64,000 nucleotides of DNA, taken from positions 535,592 through 599,591 of the forward strand of contig CAUYUJ010001314.1 in NCBI GenBank assembly GCA_963575745.1, given 5' to 3'. This document shows positions 40,319 through 51,136 of this stretch, piece by piece. The position numbers and the translations under genes were made by a program. The DNA is from Prorocentrum cordatum (taxonomy: Eukaryota > Sar > Dinophyceae > Prorocentrales > Prorocentraceae). Under the pieces are notes generated by a model that worked only from the letters and a program-made list of their open reading frames with translations, was not told the DNA's origin and did no database searches. Numbering within the stretch: the stretch's first letter is position 1; the number at the start of each line of letters is the position of its first letter.

Positions 40319-41346
40319 GAGACGCAATAGTGAAAAAGGGGGACAAACGGACAAGTGGAGATGCTAAAACGGGGGAGACGCCGGAGAGTAAGGAAAGCCG
40401 CAAGGCGAAGGCAATCGCCATCGTGGATGAGGACGTCGCGATCGGCGAGGGAGACAGTTCTGAGTTGGAAATGCTGGAGGGGCAGGAGGGCGGCCGAGGT
40501 TCAGCGATCCAGGAAGAGGCACCTCCATGGTTTAAGAATTACATGGCAAGCTTCGGGAAGCGTTTCACGTCCAAGATTTCGAAGCTCACCGATAATCTCG
40601 AGGAGGTTAAGAGCATCGCGCAGAACGCGAAGTACGAGGCGCAGTTGGCTGCTGCTGCGGCCTCTGATGCTCAGGCGGCGGCGGAGACAGTAGAGCAGGA
40701 ATTGGATGTGATGCGGACGGAGCTCGACACACAGTACATGACGAAAGGCGCAGCTATAATAATGATTCTGGACCTGTTGCCTGGCATCAAGCACTCCCAC
40801 GGCCAGAGCACGAAGCAACACAAGCAAGGAGAGGCAGGAGGATATATTGGAAGCGAAAGTGATGACAACACAGAGTTGCAGATCATTGTAGGGGGATTCG
40901 ACGAGGATACGGACGAATATCACATCGTTCAAACCATTGAGGGCTTCTTGGCTGAGGGTTTTTTACCTTCAGTGACCCTTCCAGGATTGGCGTCATCCAG
41001 TTCGAGTCCCTGTCCGCGAAGATCGGCTTTGTAGGACAGTTAAGAACGTATCTAAAGGTGTTGACGGTGGCATCACACTATGGTTTACTAACAACCGGAT
41101 TTTCGAGCAGAGGATCCGGGACAAGACCCTGGGTTGATCAAACACTAGTTGATTGAACAGTCCGGCTACTCTCCGAATGATGTCAGGATCAAGTGGCAGA
41201 GCGGCACCGTGAACCTGAAGATGACCAAGGTCGCTTGGGTTAACGACGACACTGCAATGATTCCGAAAGGCACGGTGGAGGAGGCGAGGACAGCAGTCGA
41301 GGAAGGGATTAACGAATGGCGAGACAAGAGGCGGGACAGGGAGTAG
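40319..41346 (+). pseudogene. LINE B ORF1-like, frameshifted
   Basis: First block reads VKKGDKRTSGDAKTGETPES, an acidic region, FKNYMASFGKRFTSKISKLT, an Ala-rich coiled coil (residues near 40620-40720) and IIVGGFDEDTDEYHIVQTIE, which resembles an RRM RNP-like strand. Continuation requires frame changes near 40970, 41050 and 41130-41150, after which SPNDVRIKWQSGTVNLKMTK and EEARTAVEEGINEWRDKRRD complete the domain. No ATG opens the frame; an ATA at 40327 in GCAATAGTGAAA may be a mutated start. Role by position: binds the LINE RNA. Confidence 0.65.
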
Positions 41347-41559
41347 GGAACGCATTTGTGCGCATCCGGACACTGTACCTGTACAAGTATTATACAAGTC
41401 GAGGCATGTTCAAGAACTAGTGGTGGGCAGGGCAATCCGTCTGCTTGTGCACGGGGTGCCGGAGGAGGTCGAGGAGCATATTCTTCTATCTCGGGGGATG
41501 TACCTGTGTCTTTTCGGACACCTCCGCTTGCTGTGACAACTATTTTGACTATTTTCGCC

Positions 41560-42290
41560 TACAACATCCACTCGTTCATGTGCTGCTTCGACCGGCTGGA
41601 TCATGTCTTAGTCGAGCTTGGGGATCAGAGCTGGGATATTTCAGTTTTTCACAGAGACGTGGAGGGAGGAGGTATTGCCGACAAGTGGAGGACACACGTG
41701 GTTCGGCAGCGGCGGCAGCAAAGGGCGCAATTGCATTGGCATGCTCGTGCGCAAAAGGCGGACCCACATCTCTTTCAAGGCAGCGTGCGATAGAGTTGCC
41801 GTGCTCGCAATGAACGTCCACGGCGTGCCCCTAGAGATTGCCGGAGTGCACATGCCCCACGCTGCGAAGAACGATGAAGAAGTGCAGATTCAGCGTTCTA
41901 TCCTGGATGATGAGGTCATCACGGCGAAGTCGAAACGCAAACGGTTGGTACTGGCAGGCGACTGCAATGCTGAAGTCGGTCCACGCTCCGCGGATGAGGA
42001 CGAAGACGCGATGGGTGCGAAAAACATCAGATATAGGAATTTCAGGGGTGAGTCGTTGTTTCAATGGTGTGTTTTTTCACAGGCTCATGCCGGCAAATCT
42101 TTTCACAGACGACGGCGACGATGATTTATGGACATATTCGAATGGGGATTTGCGCAAGCAGTTAGCTTACATAATTTTGGAGGGGCATTGTAGTAAAGGC
42201 ATACGCACACGTGGAGTTGCAAGTTAGCTCGACGCGGGCTCTGACCACCGGGCGATTCGATTGCAATTCGGCATAGCATCGCGTTCGCAG
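41560..42290 (+). pseudogene. LINE B APE-type endonuclease, frameshifted
   Basis: Recognisable blocks: TETWRE (near 41655), GSGGSKGRNCIGMLVRKR (41710-41765), MNVHGVPLEIAGVHMPHA (41810-41865), LVLAGDCNAEVG (41947-41982, the GGDFN position) and, in another frame, DAGSDHRAIRLQF (42231-42269, the terminal SDH triad). The order and spacing match LINE endonucleases. The 5' part before 41600 has stops. At least two frame changes separate the blocks, so no active enzyme is made. Confidence 0.75.
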
Positions 42291-42579
42291 GCTAAGCCAA
42301 TCAGGGGGAGAAGGCCGAACTGGGGACCAGAGATAGATCAGTAGAAGTACGCTGCGAAACTGGGCGCCGGCCTCGCGGGGAGCGGCGCGAACGAACTACA
42401 ATCGACGAAACGAGCGCCCTACATCGAGAAGGCGATGGCGAATGCCCTCTTGACTGCGTTGCCAAACAAAAAGAAAGTGATGCCACGGCGTGCGAGAAAT
42501 GGAGGGGTCGACGATTTGATCCGCCGGCGCCGGCACCTCAGGCGACGCGGCGACGTGACTCCTTCAAAGAAAAACGCAG

Positions 42580-44330
42580 GGTGGACCTCAGCAAACGCAT
42601 CAAGAAGCTGGTCGCCCTCAGGCTCAAGGAGGAGAAGACAGGAATAATCCAGTCAATCCTCTCGGAATTCCGCGGCTTGCCCGCCATTTCACCAGCAGGG
42701 CGCCCGCGGCAGAATGCGCGCGCAGCAAGCGTCATTGGCGAGGGCGGCGCGGGACACGCGTCGAAAGACGGAATCGCAGAAGTCTTCGCGAAGTTCTACG
42801 AGAAGTGTCAAGTTGACGTCCAGTTAACGGTGGTGTTCCCAGGGCCGCGCCCGATCCAGACTTCGCGAAGGCGGAGTTGGAGGGGGCTATATCTCATATG
42901 AAGCGTGGTCGACGTTGCGACGGATCGGGGGCGGCTGCCGAGATGCTCAAATACAGTGGGCAGCATTTCCGATAAATTATTTTGAGATTGTCCAGCGACG
43001 TTCTGCAGCCAGACGCGGATGTTCCAGAGACTTGGAGGAGGGCGCGCTTGGCGGCGTCGTTCAAAGAGGGCGGCGCTCGATGCCCTGAGAATTTCCGCCC
43101 GATCGCGATATCACTTGTTCAGCGTGAGCTTTCTGCGCGGATACTCTGCGACCGCCTGCAAGCGAAGATCGCCCTGCAGCAGTCGCCGGGCCAAGCGGCG
43201 TGCAGGAAGGGGCATTCAACGACTGGCCACGTGCTGTCAACCACCTTGCTGCTGGAGGTTGTGCAGAGTGGACTTATGACCTATGGCTTGGACTGGTTGA
43301 CGTTGAGGCGCCGTTCGGCGCGGTTGAGCATTCGAGCCTCTGGGGGATTCTTCGCGCCCTTAATGTTGATGAAGATAGTGCTGCGCTGCTCCAGAAGCTG
43401 CGCCGCCATCGGACTGCATCGGTCAAGGCTGGGGATGCATCGAGAAGATTGTCGTTGAACAGTGGAGTCAGACAGGGAGATCCCATGAGCGCATTGCTTA
43501 TCATTGCCGCGATGGAAGTTTGCCTTCGGAACTTCAAGAAAAGGTGGATTGGCTTCAATCAGCGGAGACGAGGATGCTATCACGGCATGGTGGTGGATCA
43601 GCCAGAAGACTTTTGAACGAATCTCCGGTTCGCAGACGACTTTGTGTCAGTAGCTGTGAACAAGACGGACGTTTCCAAAATGCTCGCGGGTTTGAGGTAA
43701 GTGGCAACCAAATATGGGCTTGTTGTGCACATGGGGAAGACGAAGATACGTACGAGCGCCAGCCTGAATCTTCCTGCTTGCATCAAAACTGAAGGAGCTG
43801 ACGTAGACGTTGCCCCACCGGCGAAGTACAAGAAGTATTCGGGGCGGCGCCTTCGCATGGGAAGTTATCGCGAATCCGAGTTTTCCTACAGGATGAACGG
43901 AGCTTGGCGTTGTTTTGCGAATTTCAGGGGCGCGTTTTGTTCAAGATCCTACCCGCTTCGGTCCAGATTTCAACTCTTTGATGAAGCGGTCACGCCAGCG
44001 GCGATGTGCGGATTCGAGTGCTGGGCGCTCAACGTGCGCAGTCGCCAGATGTTGCGGACGACTTGGCGGAATATGGTGCGGGAGATATTTTGCGCCCGAA
44101 GGGGCGACGAAGAAACGCGGGTATATTACGAGCAGCGTGCAACTGCGCGCGCGGAGGCTAGAGGTGCAGATTGGGGATTCCGCAATTGGGCTATCACGCA
44201 GCCTAGAAGGAAGGAGATCTTCGCCGCCAGGGTGGCGAAAGACAACGCAGACAAATGGAATTACCGACTACTTCACTGGCGCCCTTGGCCCACCTTGGCA
44301 TCGCTGCTCGGCCCGTCGTCGACCAGGTAG
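42580..44330 (+). pseudogene. LINE B reverse transcriptase and post-RT domain, broken
   Basis: A linker (SKRIKKLVALRLKEEKTGII, IAEVFAKFYEKCQVDV) leads into RT. Motifs: NFRPIAISLVQRELSARI (43090-43145); motif A LVDVEAPFGAVEH with catalytic D codon at 43299; motif B GVRQGDPMS (43463-43489); motif C FADD (43629-43640). Frame changes occur near 42900-42980 and 43260. In-frame stops are at 43614-43616 and 43698-43700. The post-RT part has LFDEAVTPAAMCGFECWALN and a W/R-rich tail (NYRLLHWRPWPT), typical of LINE C-termini. RT catalytic aspartates survive, but the protein cannot be made in one piece. Confidence 0.85.
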
Positions 44331-44384
44331 ACCGCGCCTCCGTTGGCGAGGCGCAGTGATGCATGTCTTTGATATTTAACTTTT

Positions 44385-44460
44385 GCTCCTCCTCCTCCTT
44401 TCCTCCCCCTCGTCGTCGTCGTCGTCGTCCTCCTCCTCCCCCTCCTTCTCCCCTCTTCCT
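44385..44460. repeat. (CTC/GTC)n tract after LINE B
   Basis: CTCCTCCTCC and a (GTC)n run about 55 nt after the post-RT stop, on the LINE coding strand. Confidence 0.88.
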
Positions 44461-44727
44461 CTCGCTTTCCTATGCAGGCAGGGCTTCTCTGACTGAAAAC
44501 CCGCACACCAGTGGATTTGTTAATCGTATTTTCCTGCGTGTGCTCGTTGCCGACGTTAATTTTCCGACGTGCTCAGCGCGCGGTATGCCCTCTAGGGGGG
44601 CCGCTCCGCTTACCAGAGCTGGCACGCAGACTTCCTTCCTTCCAAACAAACAAATGCAATCTTCAATCAGGGTCGTGGCGTTCAGTCGTGCGGGCGGGCG
44701 GGACATTAAATGTAATGTGGGGGTACC
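44461..44727. other. No recognisable gene
   Basis: Non-repetitive sequence between the triplet tract and the heptamer array; frames of 78 to 125 codons have no motif. Confidence 0.4.
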
Positions 44728-45400
44728 GAGTAGTGAGTAGTGAGTAGTGAGTATTGAGTAGGGAGTAGTGACTAGTGAGAAGGGTGGAGTGGGTAGCTAG
44801 TAGTGGGTCGTGAATAGTGAGTAGTGACTAGAGAGTAGTGAATAGAGAGTGATGGGTTGAAATTAGTGAGTAGTGAGGAGAGGGTAGTGAGGAGTGACTT
44901 GTGACTACTGACAAGTGGGAAAGGAGTTGTGCGTAATGAGTTGTGAATAATGAGTAGTGAACAGAGCGTATTGGGTAGCGAGTATGGTGTAGGGAGTAGC
45001 GAGTAGTGAGTAGTGAGTAGTGCGTACTGTGTAGGGAATGGCGCGTAGCGAGTGGTGGATAGTGAATAGTGAGTTGTGGGCAGTGAGTAGTGAGTAGTGA
45101 AGTGTGAGTAGTGAGTCGGTGATCGTGGTTAGTGGTAGTGAGTAGTGATTAGTGAGTAGTGAGCAGTGGGTAGTGAGTTGTGTTTAGTGAGTAGTGAGTC
45201 TTGAGTAGTGGGTAGTGAGTAGTTAGTAGTGAGTAGTGGGTAGTGAGTAGGGAGTAAGGAGTAGTGACTCGTTGGTAGTGGGTACTGAGAGGTGGGTAGT
45301 GAGTAGTGATACGTGAGTAGTGAGTAGTGATTAGTGAGAAGTGAGTAGTGAGTAGCGAGTAGGGAGTAGTAGATAGTGCGTAGTGCGTAATGAGTAGTGA
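44728..45400. repeat. Heptamer array (GTAGTGA)n, second locus
   Basis: About 95 degenerate 7-bp units of the same family and orientation as 32530-34262. Confidence 0.95.
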
Positions 45401-45404
45401 GTCT

Positions 45405-45470
45405 TGTTTGAAGCTAGGGCTAGGGTTTGGGGTTAGGGTTAGAGGTTCGGGTAAGGGTGAGGACAAGACT
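45405..45470. repeat. Telomere-like degenerate segment, second locus
   Basis: GCTAGGGTTTGGGGTTAGGG then TTCGGGTAAGGGTGAGGACA. Shares its order and end (GGGTGAGGAC) with 34290-34325. Confidence 0.7.
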
Positions 45471-45589
45471 CCCTCCCCGCCAGCAAACCGTTTCGCTCAC
45501 TCCCACCCGCCCTCCCAACACATACGTAGCACCCGAGTCTGGCCCAAGCCTTAGCAGTCGTCTTTGGATGGGCAGCTACTGGGGGCCAA

Positions 45590-45935
45590 TCCGCCGCCGC
45601 CGCCGCCGCCTCCGCCGCCGCCGCCGCCCCCGCCGCCGCAGCCGCCGCCGCCGCCGCAGCCGCTGCCCGCCGCCGCCGCCGCGCCGCCTCCGCCGCCACC
45701 GCCGTCGCCGCCGCCGCGCCGCTCCGCCCGCCGCCGCCGCCGCCGCCGCCGCCCCCGTTGCCAACTCGCCGCCGCAGCCGCTGCCGTCGCAGCCGCTGCC
45801 GCCACCGCCACCGCCGCCGCCGCGCCGCCGCCGCCGCCGCCGCATCTGCCGCCGCCACCGCCGCCGCCGCCGCCGCAGCCGCCGCCCCCGCCGCCGCCGC
45901 CGCAGCAGCCGCTGTCGCCGCCGCCGCCAAGTGTA
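45590..45935. repeat. (CCG)n tract
   Basis: ~340 bp of CCG triplets with CAG and GTTGCC interruptions. Poly-Pro, poly-Arg and poly-Ala frames here are artefacts. Confidence 0.95.
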
Positions 45936-46119
45936 CTCTGTATTGTTTTTGTGACAGGGATGGCGGGGGGAGTCGCATCGGGTTGGCTGCGCATGCTCCG
46001 AATTTGGAGGCAACCTGTGTTTTGTATTGCTTTTTGTTTACAAGGCATGGTAGGGGGCTGGTTGGCTACCAGTCGCCTGGGGGAGGGGGTGTTCATTAAT
46101 AGGGAACAGCGATTTAGTG
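45936..46119. other. No recognisable gene
   Basis: Short single-copy-looking spacer. Confidence 0.4.
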
Positions 46120-46375
46120 TTAGGGGTGGCAGGGGTCGGGTTCCGGAGCCCGGGGGCGCCGTGGCGAAACGGGGGAGGGGGGGGTCGAATTTGGCGGCCA
46201 AAGGGGGGGGAGGGAGGGGGGGGCCCCGACGACGGACCGAGAAAAGGGGGGAGGGTGGGAGGGGGGTTCCCGACGACGGATCGGGAAAGGGGGGGGGGCC
46301 CGACGACGGATCGGGGAAAGGGGGTGGGGGGTCCCAACCCCGCCCCCCCCTTGGGGAGATCCAGCGGCGCGCCCT
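46120..46375. repeat. G-rich element with CCCCGACGACGGATCGGG, copy 2
   Basis: GTCGGGTTCCGGAGCCCGG, G runs, three CGACGACGGA units, ending TTGGGGAGATCCAGCGGCGC. Same module order as 34326-34545. Confidence 0.88.
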
Positions 46376-46381
46376 CATAAT

Positions 46382-46458
46382 ATACACGACTCATGTTCGC
46401 TGCAAAGTTTTTCGGCCACGTTCGCAGGACAACCTTGCGACGAACATGAGTCGTGTAT
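46382..46458. repeat. Hairpin with 18-bp perfect arms
   Basis: Left arm 46382-46399 (ATACACGACTCATGTTCG) is the exact complement of 46441-46458, around a 41-nt loop. It directly follows the G-rich element. Confidence 0.9.
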
Positions 46459-46614
46459 GGCTATCGCTGCCCGCTCCCATTTCCTGCTCCTCACAAAAAG
46501 TGGCACAACCCTTAAACCGGAAGAAGCTAATTACGCTACCGAGGAACCCCACATACTTATATTATGGCTGGAGTGATGATAGCTGAAGAGAAGCATGTGA
46601 TAATGATGTTGGTG
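46459..46614. other. No recognisable gene
   Basis: Spacer of moderate GC before the satellite. No motif seen. Confidence 0.4.
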
Positions 46615-47660
46615 GCCATTCCCTGCCCACCCCCTATGGCGTCGAGAAACTTCACGCCTGTTGCGCCCTGGACGACCGGCTCGGATAGCGGCCGCGCTCA
46701 AAGACCACCACCTGCGGACCCCCTAAGGTTATGAGAATATGCCACGCCTGCTCCGCCAGCGTTCCCCTGTGCCCTGAGCACGACCGGCACGGATAGCAAA
46801 CTTGCGTACCGATGTGCCCTGAGCACCACCGTCACGGATAGAGGCCGCGCTCAAGGACCACACCGTGCGCACCCTGTGGTGTCGAGTTTATGCCATGCCT
46901 GCTATGCCCTCGACGACCATCACGGACAACAGCGCCCTGGACGACCGGCACGGATAGCGACCGCGCTCAGGGACCACCCCATGCGCACCCCCTATGGTGT
47001 CGGGAAAGTGCCACGCCTGCTAGGCCCTGGACGACCGGCACGGATAGCGGCCGCGCTCAGGGACCCCCCCTTGCGCACCCCCTCTGGCGTCGAGCAAGTG
47101 CCACGCTTGCTATGCTCTGCGCCATGGCCCGCATAGACGCCGCGCTCGGGGACCACTCACTGCGTACATCCTATGGTGTCGAGAAAGTGCCACGCCTGCT
47201 ATTCCCTGCGCCATGGCCCGCATAGACGCCTCGCTCAGGGACCACTGACTGCGCAACCCCCTATGGTGTCGGGAAAGTGCCACGCCTGCTATGCCCTGCG
47301 CCATGACCCGCATAGACGCCGCGCTCGGGGACCACCCCCTGCGCACCCCCTCTGGCGTCGAGAAAGTGCCACGTTTGCTATGCTCTGCGCCATGGCCCTC
47401 ATAGACGCCGCGCTCGGGGACCACCCCCTGCGCACCCCTTCTGGTGTTGAGAAAGTGCCACGCCTGCTATTCCCTGCGCCATGGCCCGCATAGACGCCGC
47501 GCTCGGGGACCACCCCCTGCGCACCCCTTATGGTGTCGAGAAAGTGCCACGCCTGCTATTCCCTGCGCCATGTCCCGCATAGACGCCGCGCTCGGGGATC
47601 ACCCCCTGCGCACCCCTTATGGTGTCGACAAAACCCCACGCCTGCTGTGCCCTGGACGAC
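46615..47660 (+). repeat. 90-bp satellite, array 1 (degenerate)
   Basis: About 11 units containing GTCGAGAAAGTGCCACGCCT, GCCGCGCTCGGGGACCAC and CCTGCGCACCCCCTATGG. Two subtypes are mixed: one with CTGGACGACCGGCACGGATA, the other with TGCGCCATGGCCCGCATAGA. The complementary strand of array 2 (52838-54340) is the same family. Confidence 0.93.
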
Positions 47661-47840
47661 CGTCGTGCTGTGCTGTGCTGTGCCGAGCACTGCTGTGCTG
47701 TGCTGAGCTGTGCTGCGCTGTGTGAGAAGGAGAAGGAGGAGGAGGGGAGGTGAGTGAGGGTCGCGGGTGCGACGCGGCAGGGATGAAAACCAGAACCCCA
47801 CGAAACATGTGGGGAAGCAGTGGCACAGGGAGAGAGCGAG
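47661..47840 (+). repeat. Satellite border: (GCTGT)n plus unique tail
   Basis: TGCTGTGCTGTGCTG pentamers, GAGAAGGAGAAGGAGG, then GTGCGACGCGGCAGGGATGA and CCACGAAACATGTGGGGA. The same border occurs inverted at 52630-52837. Confidence 0.9.
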
Positions 47841-47934
47841 GAGGAAGGGGTATGGGGAGGGGAAGGACGAGGGAAGGGAGCAAGAGGGAATTCCGCTGCC
47901 TCGATGCGCCCGCTGTGGAACGCAGCTCGTAACG

Positions 47935-48085
47935 TGCTCAAGACGTCCGCCTCGATACGCCGCGTGTCGGCTCAACGTGTTGGCCCACGTTTTGGCCAAC
48001 GCATCGCGTCAGACCCACGACGTTTTCAGTTTACGTGCTGAGCTCCGTATCAATACGCTACGTGTTGCGTGTTGCGTATCGGGTC
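47935..48085 (+). repeat. Dispersed repeat, copy 1
   Basis: CAAGACGTCCGCCTCGATAC, GGCTCAACGTGTTGGCCCA, TTTTGGCCAACGCATCGC and GTGTTGCGTGTTGCGTATCG. The second copy is at 63690-63835 in the same orientation. Confidence 0.85.
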
Positions 48086-48320
48086 ACCTGAGAGAGGGAC
48101 AAGAAAGGGAGGACGAGAGGGGTTAGCAAGAGGGCGTAGCAAGAGGGGATGGCAAGGACGTCTCAGGCGAGGGCGCGGTTCCCGAGTAAATGATGAGGTA
48201 GTCCAGGCGAGAGCGCGATTCTTGAGCGCCGAGAGAGCGATACGTGAATAAGTTGTGAGGACGTCTCAGGCGAGAGCGCGATTCTTCAAGAAGTTGCGAA
48301 GAGAAATAAGGCAGGACCCG
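48086..48320. repeat. Tandem 'GAGGACGTCTCAGGCGAGAGCG' relatives
   Basis: Three to four units of GTGAGGACGTCTCAGGCGAG followed by GCGCGATTCTT (48145-48290). Confidence 0.75.
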
Positions 48321-48429
48321 CTGTTGTTGTAGTTCTGGTGCGAGCCCCAGGAGTAGTACTCCAATTGCAACAAAAACACCTGGGGCGTTCTAAAAACGGC
48401 CTTGCCTTCGCGAGTAAAAGGGGCTGTCA

Positions 48430-48515
48430 TCTCTTCCGCGGCGGAAGGCGGCGGAAGGGCGGCGGAAGTAAAAAGAGGCGGAAGGGCGGCGGAAGGCGGC
48501 GGAAGTGAAAAATGC
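48430..48515. repeat. (GGCGGAA)n short array
   Basis: About nine GGCGGAAGG or GCGGCGGAAG units. Confidence 0.9.
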
Positions 48516-48734
48516 GCCCCCAAGAGATGAACACGTTTTTGGGTTCAGGGTTTCCGAAATAGCACACATGTGTTTCCGTAAAGAGGAGAATCCGAGGATC
48601 AGGATCGAGGGTCAACAAAAATAATAGGTCGTCGGGCAGGTTTTCTTCCCCTCTGTAAGCCTCTGGGGGCCTCGATCCAGCTCCACGCGCCTCCGGCACT
48701 TCTGGATACCCCTCCTGGGGAGAGTGAGTGGAAG

Positions 48735-48905
48735 ACAGAATCGAAGAAGAAACAAACACATAAACATATCCGCGCTGGGCCCCCCTGGCGGCACCTCCGG
48801 CGCCGCCGGCGCCGCCCCTGGCGCGCTCCGCGCGCCAGGGAGGGGGGTCCGGCGCGGATCCAAGAAATCCGCGCGGAGCGCCAAAAGTGTATGTTTATAT
48901 GGCTT
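48735..48905. repeat. Nested inverted repeats
   Basis: CATAAACATA near 48760 pairs with TATGTTTAT near 48890; CCTGGCGCGC with GCGCGCCAGG (3-nt loop) near 48813-48837; and GCGCGGAT with ATCCGCGC near 48850-48875. The block resembles a small foldback element. Confidence 0.7.
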
Positions 48906-49925
48906 TTTCTTCTAAGAAGGCGAGGAGGAGACCGGGGAGGCAGAAGTGGGAGCACCCGGTGGCGGAAGGTCATTACCCAGACATGCGATGTCCTGAATTT
49001 TTCCCTGCGCGGTCCCCGGAAGTCCCGACCCTTTCCCCAGAACCGGTGTTTCGCCCTGGACCGTCTTGGACGGTCCCGGAGCTCGGCGAGGGCCCCCAGA
49101 GGCTGACAGGCAGGAACAAAGATCCGTTTTATTGGCGACGCGAGCGTGCCCTGGTACCGCCCATCCTTCGGGCAGCATCTCTGGAGCACTTGCCAGGGCC
49201 AGGAGGGGGGGGGGAGCAGGTTCCGAGCGTGGCTCGGGGGAGTCTTCGGCGCCACTCTCTCCGCGGTGCTTCCTGACATTCCTGGACGTTCTGGGAGAGC
49301 GTGGCAGGGGGAGGGGAGAGACAAGGGAATCAGAAGTTGGAAGAGAACGACGAGGAAGAGAAAGGGGAAGAAAGGGAACAGCCACGAGGACGAGGAGGAG
49401 GAGGAGGAGGAGGAGGAGGATTGAGGGAGGGAGGGAAACATAGACGAAGAGGAGAAGGAGGAGGGGAAAGATGATAATGATGATGGCGAGGAGGAGGGTA
49501 GAATGGAAGAGCAAAGGGAGAAGAAGGTTGACGAGGACGAGGAGGCAGAGGAGGAGGGTGTCTGAAGGACAAGGATGAGGACGAGAGAGACACGCATGGA
49601 AAGACCATAACAGGAGGAGGCAGCATGTGCAGCGGAATAAACAGAACGGATGATGAGGAAGGACGCGGTAAGACTCGCAGCAAGTGTCACGACGACGTCC
49701 CCCCCAACTGGCTTCTACCCACGCGAGGGGCGCTACATGGCAATTCGTTGTTTAGAAGTGATTCCTCCACGCCAAGAACGGAAGGTTTTAGGGATCAGGG
49801 TTCCCGAGGCTGGCTGCGCTTAAGTCGGGCCTGTCCCTCTACAGGAGGACGATTTTGGGAGTATTTTTGCTTACTGTCTGGATCGGTTTCACTCTTTTTA
49901 TTCTTCGTCCAAAATGCGCCTGTAG
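48906..49925. other. No recognisable gene; purine tracts
   Basis: GAG-rich at 49340-49460 and 49480-49580. The remaining sequence has no motif. The end (49861-49925) is T-rich and finishes CCTGTAG, a plausible intron 3' end. Confidence 0.45.
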
Positions 49926-50117
49926 GGGGACATGCCCGACCTACGGCTACGCGTCCTTCCTCGAGGGCTGCTCTGCCGGCCCGGCGAGGTCGGCATGACG
50001 GCCACGTCCATCATCTGGGGCCGGAGCCTCCAGCTCTGCAACGTCAAGCTGCTGCTATGCACCGGGCTGCTCATCAACGGCCTGTGCACGGCCGCGTTTG
50101 GCAGCCTGCGCAGCAAG
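49926..50117 (+). CDS. Putative MFS transporter exon (TM2 region)
   Basis: After an AG at 49924-49925 the frame reads GDMPDLRLRVLPRGLLCRPG, then EVGMTATSIIWGRSLQL and NVKLLLCTGLLINGLCTAAF, ending GSLRSK. The pattern 'loop, IWGR, K, hydrophobic helix with GLLxNGLxTxxFG' is that of transmembrane 2 in spinster-like major-facilitator transporters. A GA donor (AAG|GAC) is possible because dinoflagellates use GT, GC and GA; a GT lies 13 nt further. It links in sense and order with 55497-55547 and 57964-58044. Substrate unknown. The family call is by motif shape only. Confidence 0.55.
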
Positions 50118-51136
50118 GACCCCCAGGGGGGTCTGCAAGAAGAGTGCACTCGTGGCTCGAGCGAAACGGTGCTCTAGCGACTTCGTGGGCCGTTGTCGTT
50201 TTGACTTCGTTGCGCAGCAGAGGCAGAGCGAAGACAGAATGAAGGGTCGCGAACGCAAAACGAAAGCGGCAAACTGTTTAGCTCGAGTCCTGGGCAGCTT
50301 GTCGTCTTTCTTGATGACCCAGAGAGTCTGGAGTGAAGGAAGGCTGCCGCGATTGAAACAAGTCGCGTCCTCGCCTCAGATGTCTGGGTCCTCCGGCGGT
50401 TCTCGGGGGCGGCCAAGAGGGGGGTGATGACTACAGTCGGACCGAGGTATGAGACCGAGGTCGGTTCGGGGAGGGTGCCCTAACGTTCTTCGTGCTTGTT
50501 GGATGCTCTTGTGCATCCTGGGGGAGGGCACCCTCGACTGCTCTTCTGGTTGGGGGTGTTCTGGCAGGCGGAGGGTCTCATGTTCTTGAAGGATGTTCTT
50601 CTGGCCCAGGTCCGACTGTAGGAGGTGTGGACATCATGGCGGGGGGCATGATATCTCTCCAGATTTCAGGGCGCGTCCTCCTCATTTCAATACGTCCCCG
50701 GCTACCCCCCTGGGCCGCACACATGCCGCCGGCCATGATTTGCGCCCCACCCCCCTCTTGGACGCCCCCCTCTCGGACGCCCCCGAGCTTCCAGAGTCTC
50801 GTCAGCAGCCTCCGTGACCGTCCACTGCTGCAAGCAGGTGCGCCATGGACGGAGACTTCTCCTTTCCCGACGCCCCTGGGCACCCAAGGGAGTTTTGAGG
50901 CATCCCTGTCGATCGGACATTGCACCCCGTGATTTCTTACTGCAAGCAAGATCGATCGAGCATTTCACCCTTTGATTTCTTACAGCAAGCTTTGTGAACG
51001 TATCTACAAACTGCAGGCCTTTTGGAGCCCCCCACCCCACCACAGGGCGCAACATGGCGCACCGTCTGGCCGCGAAGCGGAACCCTGGTGCTTATGTACG
51101 GCTGCGTTCTCTGAGCTCGGGGCTAAGCATACCTCG
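50118..51136. other. Likely intronic; short repeats
   Basis: Holds a 10-bp inverted pair (GAGGGTGCCC and GGGCACCCTC near 50475 and 50525) and a ~44-bp tandem pair (50904-50945 and 50948-50991) with CACCC and TGATTTCTTAC. No coding motif is recognised. Confidence 0.45.

Larger units (their letters stand above)
40183..44380 (+). mobile_element. LINE B: decayed non-LTR retrotransposon
   Basis: In order: SL relics, ORF1-like coiled coil plus RRM-like region, APE-type endonuclease, reverse transcriptase with FADD, and a long post-RT domain. Reading frame changes many times and in-frame stops are present, so it is inactive. It is a different family from LINE A: FADD rather than YADD, GVRQGDP rather than IKQGCP, and a different post-RT region. 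A (CTC/GTC)n tract follows at 44385. Confidence 0.88.

Noticed and set aside
43689-43705. GAGGTAAGTGG in LINE B as a splice donor
   Set aside because: The TAA is in frame within RT sequence that continues directly on the other side, so it is a stop mutation in a decayed element.
32530-45400. The heptamer arrays as CRISPR-like or direct-repeat immunity loci
   Set aside because: There are no spacers, units are 7 bp and degenerate, and there are no associated genes; the genome is eukaryotic.
45427-46586. Pro-, Arg- and Ala-rich proteins across the CCG tract
   Set aside because: Triplet repeat artefacts; the three frames give poly-Pro, poly-Arg and poly-Ala in parallel.
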